DNA of 64,000 bases from Motiliproteus sp. MSK22-1 (GCF_001968815.1 NZ_MIEQ01000073.1:1-64000), one strand, 5' to 3'. Shown: positions 21,519 through 31,167, numbered from the stretch's first letter. Numbers and translations: made by a program. Notes: a model not told the origin generated them from the letters alone.

Positions 21519-23117
21519 CTATTTCAACAAACTGCCTAATGAGCCTTCTGGTAAGTTACTTATTAGCATAGTACTGAATTCATCCAATTGTTTGAGTTTT
21601 TGCTGGTGGCTCTTGGTATCAACCAACCTCTGAGCCAACTGCATATATCGCTTGAACATTTTAAGTCTTTCATCACTGCGACTCGGTGTATCTCTCGCTG
21701 CTTCCAAAAATAACTGGGCCAGATTAAGCAGAGCAGCAACATTCTTTTTATCATGCTCAAATGCCATACCAAAGTAACGGATAGCCTGCCCGGGCTTTCC
21801 CGCCATATAGTTCCTAACACCAATGCGATTGACTTTCGCACTCATCACCGGATCCTGTTGTTTACCCGAAACGGCAGGCTCCTCTCTCTGCTGCACTATT
21901 CGAGGGGGCTCCTCAGCAAGAACCTGCTGTCTGATTTTCTCCAAATCAACATCCAGTTCGGCTTCATGGGCTGAACTTCGTGCCAGCTCAAGATAGGCAG
22001 CGGCTCGTTCCTCTTCTCCCAGATCCTGATGAGTTTTAGCCATCAGTAATTCAGACCGAACTTTTATCTCAGGATCCTTAGGAAACCGCCGCTGCCCCCG
22101 TGCTAATAACTTCTCGATCTCTGTGAGGCCCTGTTGTACATCATGCCCCTCTTCCAACATTCGCATCCGATGAATATTGGCAAGGCGGATAAAAGAATCA
22201 GGGCTGGCTTGACAGCTATGCTCTCCCAACGAAATAGATTTTTTATAGGCTTGCTCAGCAATATCCAGATTCTTAGTATGAGTCGCGACTCTACCCAGCT
22301 CCAATTGTCGAGTGAGACCACGAGGTGAACGTCTTGTCGCTTCTTTTAAGGTATCCTGTGCCTGCTCAAGCCGTCCGCATGCCTCATGAACACGAGCAAG
22401 CAGATCATAGGCTGGAATTAATAGCGGATGATTGCCGATAAGCCCTTCAAGTAAAGACTGTGCTTCATTCATTTTGCCCAGATGAAATTGACTTTCTGCC
22501 AGATAATAGCCTGGCTGCAGCTCTTTGCCGGCCCAGTAAAGTCCTTCAAATACTGCTTCAGCTTTTTGGTATTGACCGGTATCGAGTAACAGTCGCCCTT
22601 TAATTAATTGAGCTTGATAATAGTTAGCATCAGATTTGCCCAACAAACTGTCACAGAGTTTGATCGCCCGATTGGGGGCATTTCTCTCAATCGCTTTCTC
22701 AATAGGCTCCAGAGCAGCCCGTCGGTGGCACAAGTTATCCAAACGAGTACGCAATTCGCTCATAGTAAAAGGCTTAATCAGCACTTCGTCCGGTTGAACT
22801 TCGATGGCGAAAAGCATTGATTCCTGGGAAGGGTCACTGGACATCAGCACCCAAGAACAGGTTGGCCTCATCAGCTTTCTAAATCGAGCTTCTTCCAGTA
22901 ACTGAAGGCCTGAGTAACGGTCATGAATATTATGGCCAAGAAGAATAATGTCAAACTCATTCTCTGCAATATCATCCAACACTCGCTCACTAATAGTAAC
23001 AGCTCTAACGCGCGCAAAACCCAAACTCTCAAGCATCGACTTGATGGTTGATCTCAGATTACCGCTGCTGTCTATTAAAAGAACTCTCAGCTTGCTGTAG
23101 TCGATAGCCGAAGGCAA
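21519..23117 (-). CDS. degenerate receiver domain-TPR protein
   Basis: 532 residues from a TTG start at 23117, chosen because AAAGGAG lies six bases upstream; a further TTG at 23144 has no such site. The N-terminal CheY-like receiver (about 1-115) keeps LRVLLIDSS and the lysine of VLIKPFT. At the phosphorylation site, however, it reads FDIILLGHNIHDRYSG, with Gly-His where the acceptor aspartate should be, and only one of the two acidic pocket residues is present. About ten tetratricopeptide-like repeats follow (about 140-500), including AQLIKGRLLLDTGQYQKAEA. The layout resembles VieB-type receiver-TPR proteins. It is probably a protein-interaction scaffold not controlled by phosphorylation. 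Confidence 0.8.
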   Translation of the reverse strand: MPSAIDYSKLRVLLIDSSGNLRSTIKSMLESLGFARVRAVTISERVLDDIAENEFDIILLGHNIHDRYSGLQLLEEARFRKLMRPTCSWVLMSSDPSQESMLFAIEVQPDEVLIKPFTMSELRTRLDNLCHRRAALEPIEKAIERNAPNRAIKLCDSLLGKSDANYYQAQLIKGRLLLDTGQYQKAEAVFEGLYWAGKELQPGYYLAESQFHLGKMNEAQSLLEGLIGNHPLLIPAYDLLARVHEACGRLEQAQDTLKEATRRSPRGLTRQLELGRVATHTKNLDIAEQAYKKSISLGEHSCQASPDSFIRLANIHRMRMLEEGHDVQQGLTEIEKLLARGQRRFPKDPEIKVRSELLMAKTHQDLGEEERAAAYLELARSSAHEAELDVDLEKIRQQVLAEEPPRIVQQREEPAVSGKQQDPVMSAKVNRIGVRNYMAGKPGQAIRYFGMAFEHDKKNVAALLNLAQLFLEAARDTPSRSDERLKMFKRYMQLAQRLVDTKSHQQKLKQLDEFSTMLISNLPEGSLGSLLK

Positions 23118-23281
23118 TCCTGACTCCTTTAGGAACAGCTGCAAAAACCAAAAAAGATAGCTTTAAGTTGAGCGATAAGCAATATTCTATTCGAGCAGTT
23201 AAATGCGAGACTTACCGACTGATAAGACCAGTAGTGCAGCAGCCAATATATAGTAAGTATGGAGGAAGAAAACAGGTAAGC

Positions 23282-23341
23282 AAAAAAAACGCCGTAAGAA
23301 GGGTGAGTCCGACGGCGCTGAAATACAGTTCTATGCTGTGC
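23282..23341 (-). ncRNA. candidate short regulatory RNA
   Basis: Predicted minus-strand transcript of about 60 bases. It starts near 23341, set by the -10 TACCAT at 23347-23352, and ends at a terminator with stem CGCCGT/ACGGCG (23290-23295 with 23312-23317) and an eight-T tail (23282-23289). The 16-base terminator loop contains ACTCACCCTTCTT, a C/U-rich stretch able to pair with ribosome-binding sites, which is a common seed type for small RNAs. No gene on this strand precedes the terminator, which is the main argument. No known family was recognised. Confidence 0.35.
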
Positions 23342-23374
23342 TGAGCATGGTAAACATGCCACCGCCATTCGTAA

Positions 23375-23388
23375 CTGACCCAGATCAA
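23375..23388 (-). promoter_or_regulatory. FNR/Anr-like box
   Basis: Minus strand reads TTGATCTGGGTCAG, matching the left half of TTGAT-N4-ATCAA fully and three of five in the right half. Its centre is 29.5 bases upstream of the -10 hexamer, which puts it at -41.5, the exact class II activator position. Confidence 0.4.
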
Positions 23389-23652
23389 TTCTACTCAATC
23401 GGCTATCGCATCCAAGTGATTCAGAATGGGCTACAGCTTAACAGGTAAAAAAAGCATGGCGAAAACCAACTGAATAATACGGAGCTACACTTCCATTAGT
23501 TCTGATACCCTAAGCCTTGGTAACCTGGTTACTCGACCTTTGACTAAGCGCTGCTAATACAGTATTCAAGTACACTAAGAGCCCTGGAGCGGATCTGCAG
23601 TCTATTCGTGGCAGGACGCATTTGCACTTGGAACGAGGACAATAATAACGTT

Positions 23653-24576
23653 ATGGTCACTACCTATATCAGTCATCAGGACTGCGGCCTACATAACATG
23701 GGGCCTGAGCACCCTGAGAGTCCAATTCGTTTATTGGCAATTGCCCGTCATCTAGAACGAACAGGCCTTAAGGATCAAGTAACTCAAATGCAGTCTATCC
23801 ATGCCTGTGAAGAGCAACTGTTGCTGGCACACGCGCCACTGCATCCCAAAAGGCTGCAAATGAAGCTGCCTGAAAAAGGCATTGTTTATACGGACGATGA
23901 TACAGCCCTGTGCCCTGACTCCTTACATGCGGCCAGTCTTGCGGCAGGGTCAACAATATTAGCCACCAACCGCGTAATCAGTGGCAAAACAACCAATGCA
24001 TTCTGTGCCGTACGCCCCCCCGGCCATCATGCCGAACACAATATGCCCATGGGGTTCTGTTTTTACAACAATGTAGCTATTGGTGCTATGCATGCTTTAG
24101 CACAGCCCGGCATTGAACGGGTCGCCATATTTGATTTCGATGTCCATCATGGCAACGGCACTGTGGATATATTTAAGGATCGGCCAGAAGTATTGGTCTG
24201 CTCAACGTTCCAACATCCCTTTTATCCAGAACGCTACAGCAATATTAGCCGCCCAAATATAATCAACTGTCCTTTAGCTGCTCATAGTGACGGAAAAGCT
24301 TTCAGAGAAATTGTAGAACGCCGCTGTTTACCGGCGTTACAGAATCACAAACCAGATATGATTTTTATCTCAGCCGGTTTTGACGCCCACTGGGAAGACC
24401 CCTTGGCGGACTTAAAACTCAATGAAGAGGATTATCGCTGGATAACCCAATTACTGATGGATACCGCTCGTCTCTATTCAAATAACCGCATCGTTTCCGT
24501 ACTTGAAGGTGGATACAATCCTACCTCATTGGCATACAGCACAGCGGCTCATATAGAAGCCCTTCTGGGCTTCTGA
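23653..24576 (+). CDS. histone deacetylase family protein
   Basis: 307-residue arginase/deacetylase-fold enzyme of the AcuC/HDAC family, expected to remove acetyl or related groups from lysine or polyamines using zinc. Active-site parts are intact: RPPGHHAEHNMPMGFC (tandem histidines, about 131-146), FDFDVHHGNGT (metal-binding Asp and His, about 173-183), and the second aspartate region ISAGFDAHWEDPL. The ATG at 23653 aligns with the usual start of the family, although its GAGG site is 13 bases away; an upstream GTG at 23608 would add 15 unrelated residues. It stands alone, convergent with thiI. The substrate cannot be stated. Confidence 0.88.
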   Translation: MVTTYISHQDCGLHNMGPEHPESPIRLLAIARHLERTGLKDQVTQMQSIHACEEQLLLAHAPLHPKRLQMKLPEKGIVYTDDDTALCPDSLHAASLAAGSTILATNRVISGKTTNAFCAVRPPGHHAEHNMPMGFCFYNNVAIGAMHALAQPGIERVAIFDFDVHHGNGTVDIFKDRPEVLVCSTFQHPFYPERYSNISRPNIINCPLAAHSDGKAFREIVERRCLPALQNHKPDMIFISAGFDAHWEDPLADLKLNEEDYRWITQLLMDTARLYSNNRIVSVLEGGYNPTSLAYSTAAHIEALLGF

Positions 24577-24606
24577 CCTCAAAACTGGTGGCTATTGAGC
24601 CTCGCG

Positions 24607-24638
24607 GAGCCTCTGAAAACCAAAGGCTCTTTCGATTT
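24607..24638 (+). terminator. probable terminator of the deacetylase gene
   Basis: Stem GAGCCT/AGGCTC (24607-24612 with 24624-24629) followed by TTTCGATTT, 30 bases after the stop codon. The T run is interrupted, so strength is uncertain. Confidence 0.55.
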
Positions 24639-24714
24639 ATGCAAGCGCGTTATGCCTCACCCTTTCCCGAACGGGAACAATATAATCCTGAAATAGCAAA
24701 AGGTTAACCAGCAA

Positions 24715-26166
24715 TCAAGGACGATAAATCTTAATGTTACTGTATCCGCGTTCTTTCAAATAAAGCGCATGTAACTGACTCATCACCCCCTTGGGGCAAT
24801 AGAGTAAATATTCCTGATCAGCCTCAAGATTGGCAAATTCGGTTTCCAAACTATAGAACGGAATCTTCAACACCCTGACTCCATCCAGTTCCAAAGGAGA
24901 CTCTTCCTCTTCATCTGGATGGCGGATATCGATGATTATCTCTCCAGATTTAATCTGCTGCTGAGTTTCTACTTCAATTTCCGCAATCGCCTCTTCAGCA
25001 ACTTTATCTATCCGCATGACCCTGGCATCAGCAATGGCTTGATCCAAAACAGAGAAATCAAACGCGCTTTCTTCCTTTTTTATTCGATCAGCTCTCGCGT
25101 GAGTTGTAGGCCGATCAGAAATAACGCCACAGTATTCAGGCATGCTTTTTGCGAAATCATGAGTCCCGATCTGTTTCGATAAATCAATAATGACCTGCTT
25201 ATCAGCCGTTATTAAGGGTCGTAACACTAATTTATCCGTAACAGAATCAATGACCGCCAGGTTAGGCAATGTCTGACTCGAGACCTGAGCGATACTTTCA
25301 CCGGTCACTAAAGCATATATACCCATTCGCTCTGCTACCTGTGAAGCCGCACGTAACATCATTCGCTTTAGAACAACCCCCATCTGAGAATGATGCACGC
25401 TGGTAAGAATCTCTGCTACGACCGCTTCAAATGGTACTGTTATAAATTGAACCCGATGAGAGGAACCAAAGCGTTGCCAGATGTAATGGGACACCTGCTT
25501 CACTCCGGTTTCATGAGCAGCACCACCGAGATTGAAAAAACAGTAATGAGTTTTACAGCCTCGCTTTAAGGTCATATAACTGGAGACTGTGGAGTCAAAA
25601 CCGCCTGAAATCAAAGATAAAACAGCTTCCTGACTCCCCATAGGGAAGCCACCAAGCCCTTCATAACGATTCTCAACAATGTAAAGCTTCTGGTCCCGAA
25701 CTTCTAACTGCACCTTTACCTCAGGATTGTGCAAATCAACACCCGATGCATCGGTATGTTGTAGCAACCCTCCACCCACAAAACGCTCAAGATCACCCGA
25801 TTTAAATTCATGCTTGCCTGCTCGCTTAACCCGCACGACAAACCGCTTACCGGCTATTTTTTCAGCATAGGCCTTCTTGGTCAGCTCAAACACTTCCTGA
25901 AAGCTACCCAAAGGATATTCATTGACTTCCATAAAATGAGCAACGCCAGGAGTGCTGCCCAAAGCATCAACAATGGCTTTTTTGGTTGATTCATTCTCAA
26001 TAGGAACCTCAACCAGAATCTTGTCCCATTGACCACGAACCGTCGATTTTTCTTCAATCCGCCGCAATACTATTTGCAGATTTGACTGCAAGCGTTGAAT
26101 AAAGCGCTTGCGCACGGGCTTGCTCTTGATGGTGATTTCTGGAAAGAGCTTTACAATAAATTTCAT
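24715..26166 (-). CDS. thiI: tRNA 4-thiouridine synthetase / thiamine thiazole sulfur transfer protein
   Basis: 483 residues, matching E. coli ThiI (482). It makes 4-thiouridine at position 8 of tRNAs and delivers sulfur for the thiazole of thiamine. Domains in order: N-terminal ferredoxin-like and THUMP region (about 1-165), PP-loop ATP pyrophosphatase with SGGFDST (about 187-193), a central conserved cysteine in MPEYCGVISDRP, and a C-terminal rhodanese domain with the persulfide cysteine in LLYCPKGVMSQ (about 461). All key residues are present, so it should be the long, bifunctional form. It is a single gene, far from thiC in this window. ATG at 26166 has only a weak ribosome site. Confidence 0.96.
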   Translation of the reverse strand: MKFIVKLFPEITIKSKPVRKRFIQRLQSNLQIVLRRIEEKSTVRGQWDKILVEVPIENESTKKAIVDALGSTPGVAHFMEVNEYPLGSFQEVFELTKKAYAEKIAGKRFVVRVKRAGKHEFKSGDLERFVGGGLLQHTDASGVDLHNPEVKVQLEVRDQKLYIVENRYEGLGGFPMGSQEAVLSLISGGFDSTVSSYMTLKRGCKTHYCFFNLGGAAHETGVKQVSHYIWQRFGSSHRVQFITVPFEAVVAEILTSVHHSQMGVVLKRMMLRAASQVAERMGIYALVTGESIAQVSSQTLPNLAVIDSVTDKLVLRPLITADKQVIIDLSKQIGTHDFAKSMPEYCGVISDRPTTHARADRIKKEESAFDFSVLDQAIADARVMRIDKVAEEAIAEIEVETQQQIKSGEIIIDIRHPDEEEESPLELDGVRVLKIPFYSLETEFANLEADQEYLLYCPKGVMSQLHALYLKERGYSNIKIYRP

Positions 26167-26315
26167 TACATCTGCTTCTTGCTAGGACTGAAAAGGGGGT
26201 GATTATACCGAATGCAGTAGCAGAGGGGAAAAATCCAGCCGTATCTAAATTCATCCGAATAATTTTTCCAGCAGTAGAACAGCCCAGCAACACATGAATC
26301 CAACTGCATCTGGGA

Positions 26316-28301
26316 TCAAATTACGTACCTGTCTACCAGCAGATTAAGGCTGTGGCTGACAGCCGTCAGGTTTTCACTCTGTTGACGAGCATTGCTGGTA
26401 CGCTCTGCTGCCTTTTTCGAATGAGTTTGCACATCAGCCATACTCTCCTGTACAGAATCTGCTGAGCAGGATTGTTCTTCTGTAGCTTGAGCAATCAGGG
26501 TATTCATACCGTTAATCTGATTGATAGCCGTTACCACCTTGCGCAACCTGTCACCCGCCTGTTGGGAATGTTCCACTGAATGCTGTGCCTGACTTTGCTG
26601 ACGAGCCATTGCTTCAGCCACCTTAGTCGATGAACTTTGCAGTCCATCAATGATCTGTCTGATTTCCTGAGTTGATTCTGCTGTTCTTTGTGCCAGTTGA
26701 CGTACTTCATCAGCAACAACGGCAAACCCTCGACCACTTTCTCCCGCTCTTGCTGCTTCTATTGCAGCGTTTAATGCCAGTAAGTTGGTTTGATCCGCTA
26801 TGGATATAATGACATTCAAAACTGATTCTATATTCTGAGAATCTTCCCGCAGGCGCGTAATCATCGACGCCCCTTCTCGCACGTCTTCCGCAAGCTCACT
26901 AATAGTTTTCTCCAGCCTAAACATAACTTCCGCACTTTGATTAACAGAATACTGACCTTCATTAGCAGAAGATGCCGCGTCCACTGCATGACTCGCGACC
27001 AGATTGAAGGACTTAAGTAATTCAGCAACCGTCCGTATCGCCTCATCTGTACGCTCAGTCTGCTGTGACGTTCCCTCATGTATTTCTTCAGCGAAGCAGC
27101 CTATGCTCTCACTAACTTGCTCAACCCTCGCCACTTCCAGCCTGATTTCCCGAACAAGCTGGTACAAATAGCCCTGTAACTGATTGGCGCAACCTGCCAG
27201 CTCATGAAGCTCCGTCAGTCCCATTTGCTGTTCTAATACGTCAGAGAAATCACCACTGCTTAACTTACGAATATAAGCAGAAATGATACATATCCCGGAT
27301 AACACCCGGGCCTGGACAATCACAGTAAAGCCCCCCACAAGAGTCAGCACTCCTAGAAACAGGGTCATTGATACAATAACCAGGTTCTCTGCGTCAGACC
27401 TCAATTGATCGATGTAATTTTTACTCTGCCGTACACGATTCTCAAGGGCATTAGTAAGCATTGACACTTTTGTCTCAGCAATTTTCCCAAGCTCAATGAG
27501 ATCAGCAGTGCGCTTTAACTCGGGTAAATAACGCCTGGACAGATAAAGAATTTCATCTGTGATTTCGCCTCCTGCATCAACAACTTCCAGCATAGCAGAA
27601 GTATCAGAACGCCTCTCATCCAGGCCCATCATCGATTCAAAAGAATCTTCTTCAGGTTCCTGCTCAACGCCTAATAACGGAAGTTGTTTCAAAGCCACAG
27701 CTTCACGCTCTATTTGCTGGCTGATATTAGCAATGCTCCTCTCAATTTCCTTCGACGGTTGCTCAAAATAGCGACTTCTCAGTACAGACCGTTCTGCTGT
27801 TTTATATAGGATACGAGTAAGCGTCTGCCGCAGATTATTGACAGGACCCACAGAAGCCGTCCCCTCAGCACGGTCAATATAGTCTTGCAGGCTATCCAGT
27901 GAAGCCAACATTTCCCGCTCGTTCTGTACCAGCAGCCCCTGGATACCGCTGGCCAGCTTTCCGGCCGCTCGCAAGTCCACTTCCAGGCTTGCTTGCAGAT
28001 CATCAATAGCCGGTAGCAAACTTTCCTGCAGCGTCAAAGGAAGCTCGGACACTGAGACACGAAGCTCCCCTTCCAAAAAATTCTGTGCCAGACGCAACCC
28101 GGAAGCATTCCCGGTCTTAAGGTAGTCATCCACCAACAAACGTGTCTTTACTGAGATTTGCTCGACAGTTTTAAAGTAGGCCTCGTTAAGTTTGAATGGC
28201 TCTTTGAGTTTTTCCAGCCCGAGAAAAACACTGCCTGCCATCCCGATAATAGCCACTAACCACATACCAGAAGATATTCGTGTCAACACGGAAATACGCA
28301 T
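26316..28301 (-). CDS. methyl-accepting chemotaxis protein
   Basis: 661-residue chemoreceptor. One membrane helix lies near residues 12-28 and a second near 305-330 ([20 protein letters not shown]). Between them is a long periplasmic, mostly helical sensor domain of about 275 residues with no Cache signature that I can see. A HAMP segment follows (about 331-385). The cytoplasmic signalling tip is intact ([20 protein letters not shown], then [19 protein letters not shown]). No C-terminal NWETF-like CheR pentapeptide is present. ATG at 28301 has GAGAG eight bases upstream. It is divergent from the EAL-GGDEF gene across a 264-base gap; the ligand is unknown. Confidence 0.92.
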   Translation of the reverse strand: MRISVLTRISSGMWLVAIIGMAGSVFLGLEKLKEPFKLNEAYFKTVEQISVKTRLLVDDYLKTGNASGLRLAQNFLEGELRVSVSELPLTLQESLLPAIDDLQASLEVDLRAAGKLASGIQGLLVQNEREMLASLDSLQDYIDRAEGTASVGPVNNLRQTLTRILYKTAERSVLRSRYFEQPSKEIERSIANISQQIEREAVALKQLPLLGVEQEPEEDSFESMMGLDERRSDTSAMLEVVDAGGEITDEILYLSRRYLPELKRTADLIELGKIAETKVSMLTNALENRVRQSKNYIDQLRSDAENLVIVSMTLFLGVLTLVGGFTVIVQARVLSGICIISAYIRKLSSGDFSDVLEQQMGLTELHELAGCANQLQGYLYQLVREIRLEVARVEQVSESIGCFAEEIHEGTSQQTERTDEAIRTVAELLKSFNLVASHAVDAASSANEGQYSVNQSAEVMFRLEKTISELAEDVREGASMITRLREDSQNIESVLNVIISIADQTNLLALNAAIEAARAGESGRGFAVVADEVRQLAQRTAESTQEIRQIIDGLQSSSTKVAEAMARQQSQAQHSVEHSQQAGDRLRKVVTAINQINGMNTLIAQATEEQSCSADSVQESMADVQTHSKKAAERTSNARQQSENLTAVSHSLNLLVDRYVI

Positions 28302-28565
28302 ACATAAAGCTCTCAGTCGATTTATGAACGACCATCAAAATAAGTCTTTTTAATGACTGTTTTATGACGCCTCCTTTTCCTATAAAACAGCCTCCTTTAA
28401 ATACAGCGGACCACTGTCATCAATCGGTCATATATTAGTGTTCGAATTAAACGGCACTCCCAAACCCTGCCTAACTGCGTTTGTTACTAACCTGAGTAGT
28501 CTGTTGCTATGTCATTAAGTTGTACGATTACCAAGATCCCGCTTGCTCGGATTGAAGAGGGCGAA

Positions 28566-30302
28566 ATGATTAACGACGAACTCGAGAGCATCCTCTCAGA
28601 ACAACGCCTGACGCCCCTGTTTATGCCGATTGTCAACACTCAAGAGCGCAGTATATTGGGCTATGAAGCGCTTATTCGAGGCCCCTCAGACAGCCCTCTC
28701 CACTCCCCCGCAACGCTATTCAAAACAGCCCAGAATTGCGGCCGCCTGCTTGAGCTCGAACTTCTTTGCCGCGAACTGTCGATGAGACGCTTTGAACACT
28801 TAAGGCTTGAAGGAAAGCTTTTCTTAAATGTGACTCCCGCAACTCTGCTGGAACCGGACTTTCGCAGCGGCATGACATTAGAGCTCATGGAGAGAATAGG
28901 CTTTGATGCAAACCGGGTGGTTATAGAGATTACTGAACAACTTCCAATCGACGACTACGATCTAATGAAAGAAGCCACTTCTCATTATCGAGAATTGGGG
29001 TTTGAAGTTGCTTTGGATGATCTGGGTGCAGGCTATTCTGGACTTCGCTCCTGGTCGGAACTCTGCCCACATTACGTAAAAATAGATCGCCACTTTATCG
29101 AAGGACTGGACTCAGCTCTCATCAAACAGGAATTCGTTCGCTCAATATTGGAGGTTGCTCGCAGTATTAGCTGCCAGGTCATTGCAGAAGGGATTGAACG
29201 AATTGAAGAGCATAGAGCGCTTAATGATCTGGGAGTAAAATTTCAGCAAGGATATTATTTTTCGCGCCCTTCAGCTCAGCCACCCAGAGAATTAGAACGC
29301 CAACTCTTCCGCTACAGTAACGGCAATGCCGCGTCCCCGGCACTAAGTACCCAGCAAAACCTGGCCTCAATTACACATAGACGTAATCCAATAGCATCAG
29401 ACCACCCTCTTAACAAAGCGGTAGAACTGTTTCGTCAGCAGCCAGATGTCCATTCACTTGCTGTTGTTGATGCAGGCAGACCGGTTGGCTTACTCAGCAG
29501 GGAAACCTGCCTGGGACTTTATTTGATGCCCTTTGGACGTGAGTTACATGAAAGAAAACCCGTTAGCAGTTATATGGATAAGAATCCTCTTTGTCTGGAA
29601 GAGCGCAGTGGCCTGGAAGCAGTGAGTGATCGTATTACCCGAAGCAGCACAAAAACACCACACTCCGATTTTGTTATCACCAGTCATAATCAATACTTAG
29701 GCATTGGCAGCATTATAGACCTACTAAAACTGGTCGCAGAGCATCAGGTTCGAAATGCCCGCCACGCAAATCCATTAACCTTATTACCCGGAAGTGTCCC
29801 AGCAAATGAGGAGATAAGTAGACGGCTGCAACAAAAACAGCCCTTTGCTGCCAGTTATATTGACCTGGATAATTTCAAGGCTTTTAACGACTCTTATGGA
29901 TATGAAAAAGGAGACCAGCTGATAATCTTCCTTGCTGAATGCATCAAAAAATCCACCGATGATTCAGTCGACCTGGTCAGTCATATTGGTGGCGATGATT
30001 TTCTGATTTTATTTGGCAGTGCCGATTGGCAACAACGATGCGAACAAATACAGCAAGAATTCCAAAATGGGATAGGTCGGTACTACAATGATGCAGACCG
30101 AAAAAAAGGAGGAATAAAAAGTACAGATCGCACTGGCCGAGAGAGGTTCTTTCCGCTAGCCACACTCTCTATCGGCATAGCCCTCCCTGACTTACAGCTT
30201 TGCGATAGCTACCATGACGTAGCAAGACTTGCCAGCGATGCCAAGGGATTAGCTAAACAGCAACAAGGTCATTCCTTGTTTATAAATCGACGAAAAGGAT
30301 AG
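28566..30302 (+). CDS. EAL-CBS-GGDEF cyclic-di-GMP protein
   Basis: 578 residues in the order EAL (about 10-250), CBS pair (about 275-400) and GGDEF (about 415-578), the reverse of the common GGDEF-EAL order. The EAL domain keeps its catalytic set: YEALIRG, LNVTP, the glutamate of IEITEQ, DDLGAGYSG, YVKIDR, IAEGIE and QGYYFSRP. It should therefore hydrolyse c-di-GMP. The GGDEF motif reads GGDDF, and the inhibitory RxxD site is absent (DSVD), so cyclase activity is doubtful. CBS pairs often bind adenine nucleotides. No membrane helix is seen. The ATG at 28566 has GAGG five bases upstream and is preferred over an ATG at 28509 with none. Confidence 0.9.
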   Translation: MINDELESILSEQRLTPLFMPIVNTQERSILGYEALIRGPSDSPLHSPATLFKTAQNCGRLLELELLCRELSMRRFEHLRLEGKLFLNVTPATLLEPDFRSGMTLELMERIGFDANRVVIEITEQLPIDDYDLMKEATSHYRELGFEVALDDLGAGYSGLRSWSELCPHYVKIDRHFIEGLDSALIKQEFVRSILEVARSISCQVIAEGIERIEEHRALNDLGVKFQQGYYFSRPSAQPPRELERQLFRYSNGNAASPALSTQQNLASITHRRNPIASDHPLNKAVELFRQQPDVHSLAVVDAGRPVGLLSRETCLGLYLMPFGRELHERKPVSSYMDKNPLCLEERSGLEAVSDRITRSSTKTPHSDFVITSHNQYLGIGSIIDLLKLVAEHQVRNARHANPLTLLPGSVPANEEISRRLQQKQPFAASYIDLDNFKAFNDSYGYEKGDQLIIFLAECIKKSTDDSVDLVSHIGGDDFLILFGSADWQQRCEQIQQEFQNGIGRYYNDADRKKGGIKSTDRTGRERFFPLATLSIGIALPDLQLCDSYHDVARLASDAKGLAKQQQGHSLFINRRKG

Positions 30303-30410
30303 CCAATAAAAATCTTAATATAAATAGAGAAGAAACCGGGTCAACCTGAAAGTCAGATTTCCAGCAATGCAGTCGAGGAAAACAGGCAAGAAAGGTAACT
30401 TGAAAAAAGA

Positions 30411-30487
30411 TGGCGCGCCCGAGAGGATTCGAACCTCTGACCGCCTGGTTCGTAGCCAGGTACTCTATCCAGCTGAGCTACGGGCGC
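30411..30487 (-). tRNA. tRNA-Arg (ACG)
   Basis: A 77-base cloverleaf on the minus strand. Acceptor stem GCGCCCG/CGGGCGC, anticodon loop CTACGAA with anticodon ACG, T loop TTCGAAT, encoded CCA end. A34 is expected to be edited to inosine to read CGN codons. It is identical to the copy at 30582-30658. Confidence 0.97.
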
Positions 30488-30581
30488 GCAAGGTAAAACA
30501 CTTCTTGAAGGAAAAATCTCCACGCTCACGATTAAATGAGCATTTTTGCAAAACCGATCTTATGAACGACTTTGCAAAAAT

Positions 30582-30658
30582 TGGCGCGCCCGAGAGGATT
30601 CGAACCTCTGACCGCCTGGTTCGTAGCCAGGTACTCTATCCAGCTGAGCTACGGGCGC
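30582..30658 (-). tRNA. tRNA-Arg (ACG), second copy
   Basis: Identical over all 77 bases to the tRNA at 30411-30487, including the encoded CCA. The 94-base spacer between the copies is not a repeat of the 12-base spacer to tRNA-Ser, so only the tRNA itself matches. Confidence 0.97.
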
Positions 30659-30670
30659 ACACTTCGTTGA

Positions 30671-30760
30671 TGGCGGTGAGCGAGGGATTCGAACCCTCGA
30701 TAAGATTTCTCCTATACGCCCTTAGCAGGGGCGCGCCTTCAGCCACTCGGCCAGCTCACC
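30671..30760 (-). tRNA. tRNA-Ser (GCT)
   Basis: A 90-base class II tRNA on the minus strand. Acceptor stem GGTGAGC/GCTCACC, anticodon loop CTGCTAA with anticodon GCT, a long variable arm and an encoded CCA. It reads AGC/AGU. It is first in the tRNA string downstream of csrA, the usual gammaproteobacterial order. Confidence 0.97.
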
Positions 30761-30819
30761 AACAACGGAGACGCATATTACCCAATTGATTTTCTAAAAG
30801 AAAGTGGAAAAATAAAAAA

Positions 30820-30837
30820 ATGGGGATTAATCCTCAT
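30820..30837 (-). terminator. terminator overlapping the csrA stop
   Basis: Minus strand ATGAGGATTAATCCCCAT forms a stem with one A/C mismatch, followed by a seven-T run (30813-30819). The csrA stop codon lies within the stem. Confidence 0.75.
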
Positions 30838-31009
30838 TTTTCTCTTTCTCCTTCTGAATGCGCTGGTAGATCTCCTCACGATGGACAGAAACGTCCTTAG
30901 GGGCGTTCACACCGATACGGACTTGATTGCCTTTAACACCTAGCACAGTGACGGTTACATCATCACCAACCATCAAAGTCTCACCCACGCGACGGGTCAG
31001 AATTAACAT
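30827..31009 (-). CDS. csrA: carbon storage regulator
   Basis: 60-residue RNA-binding dimer that blocks or stabilises mRNAs by binding GGA motifs, affecting motility, biofilm and carbon flow. The first strand [18 protein letters not shown], the core [22 protein letters not shown] (which holds the RNA-contacting VHREEI) and a charged C-terminal tail are all intact. ATG at 31009 has AAGGAG with the usual spacing. It lies 158 bases after lysC and is followed by tRNA-Ser and tRNA-Arg, the classic neighbourhood. Its presence is relevant to the several c-di-GMP genes nearby, which are frequent CsrA targets. Confidence 0.97.
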   Translation of the reverse strand: MLILTRRVGETLMVGDDVTVTVLGVKGNQVRIGVNAPKDVSVHREEIYQRIQKEKEKNED

Positions 31010-31167
31010 AGAGTTCTCCTTAACTATGCCTTGCCCTCAACCTGACGGATTGTCAAGAATACAGGTTATAGCTCCCAATACCTTATTCAGTATAGACGGC
31101 TAACAATCCAAAGCGATAGTGCTTCAAAAATTAAATAAAAAACGTCAAAACCAACTTATCCTGAGAC

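Larger units (their letters stand above)
23118..23652. other. intergenic region with small-RNA candidate
   Basis: About 535 bases between divergent genes with no supported protein-coding gene. On the minus strand it contains an FNR-like box, a -10 element and a terminator spaced as for a short transcript; these are listed separately. A GTAAC/GTTAC inverted repeat lies near 23520-23533. Confidence 0.5.

Noticed and set aside
23129-23398. 89-residue minus-strand frame upstream of the receiver-TPR gene
   Set aside because: It covers the small-RNA candidate with its terminator and overlaps the leader of the TPR gene; its composition is not protein-like.
30411-30658. Identical tRNA-Arg pair as possible phage attachment site
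   Set aside because: No integrase or foreign DNA is adjacent; tandem tRNA-Arg copies after csrA are normal in gammaproteobacteria.
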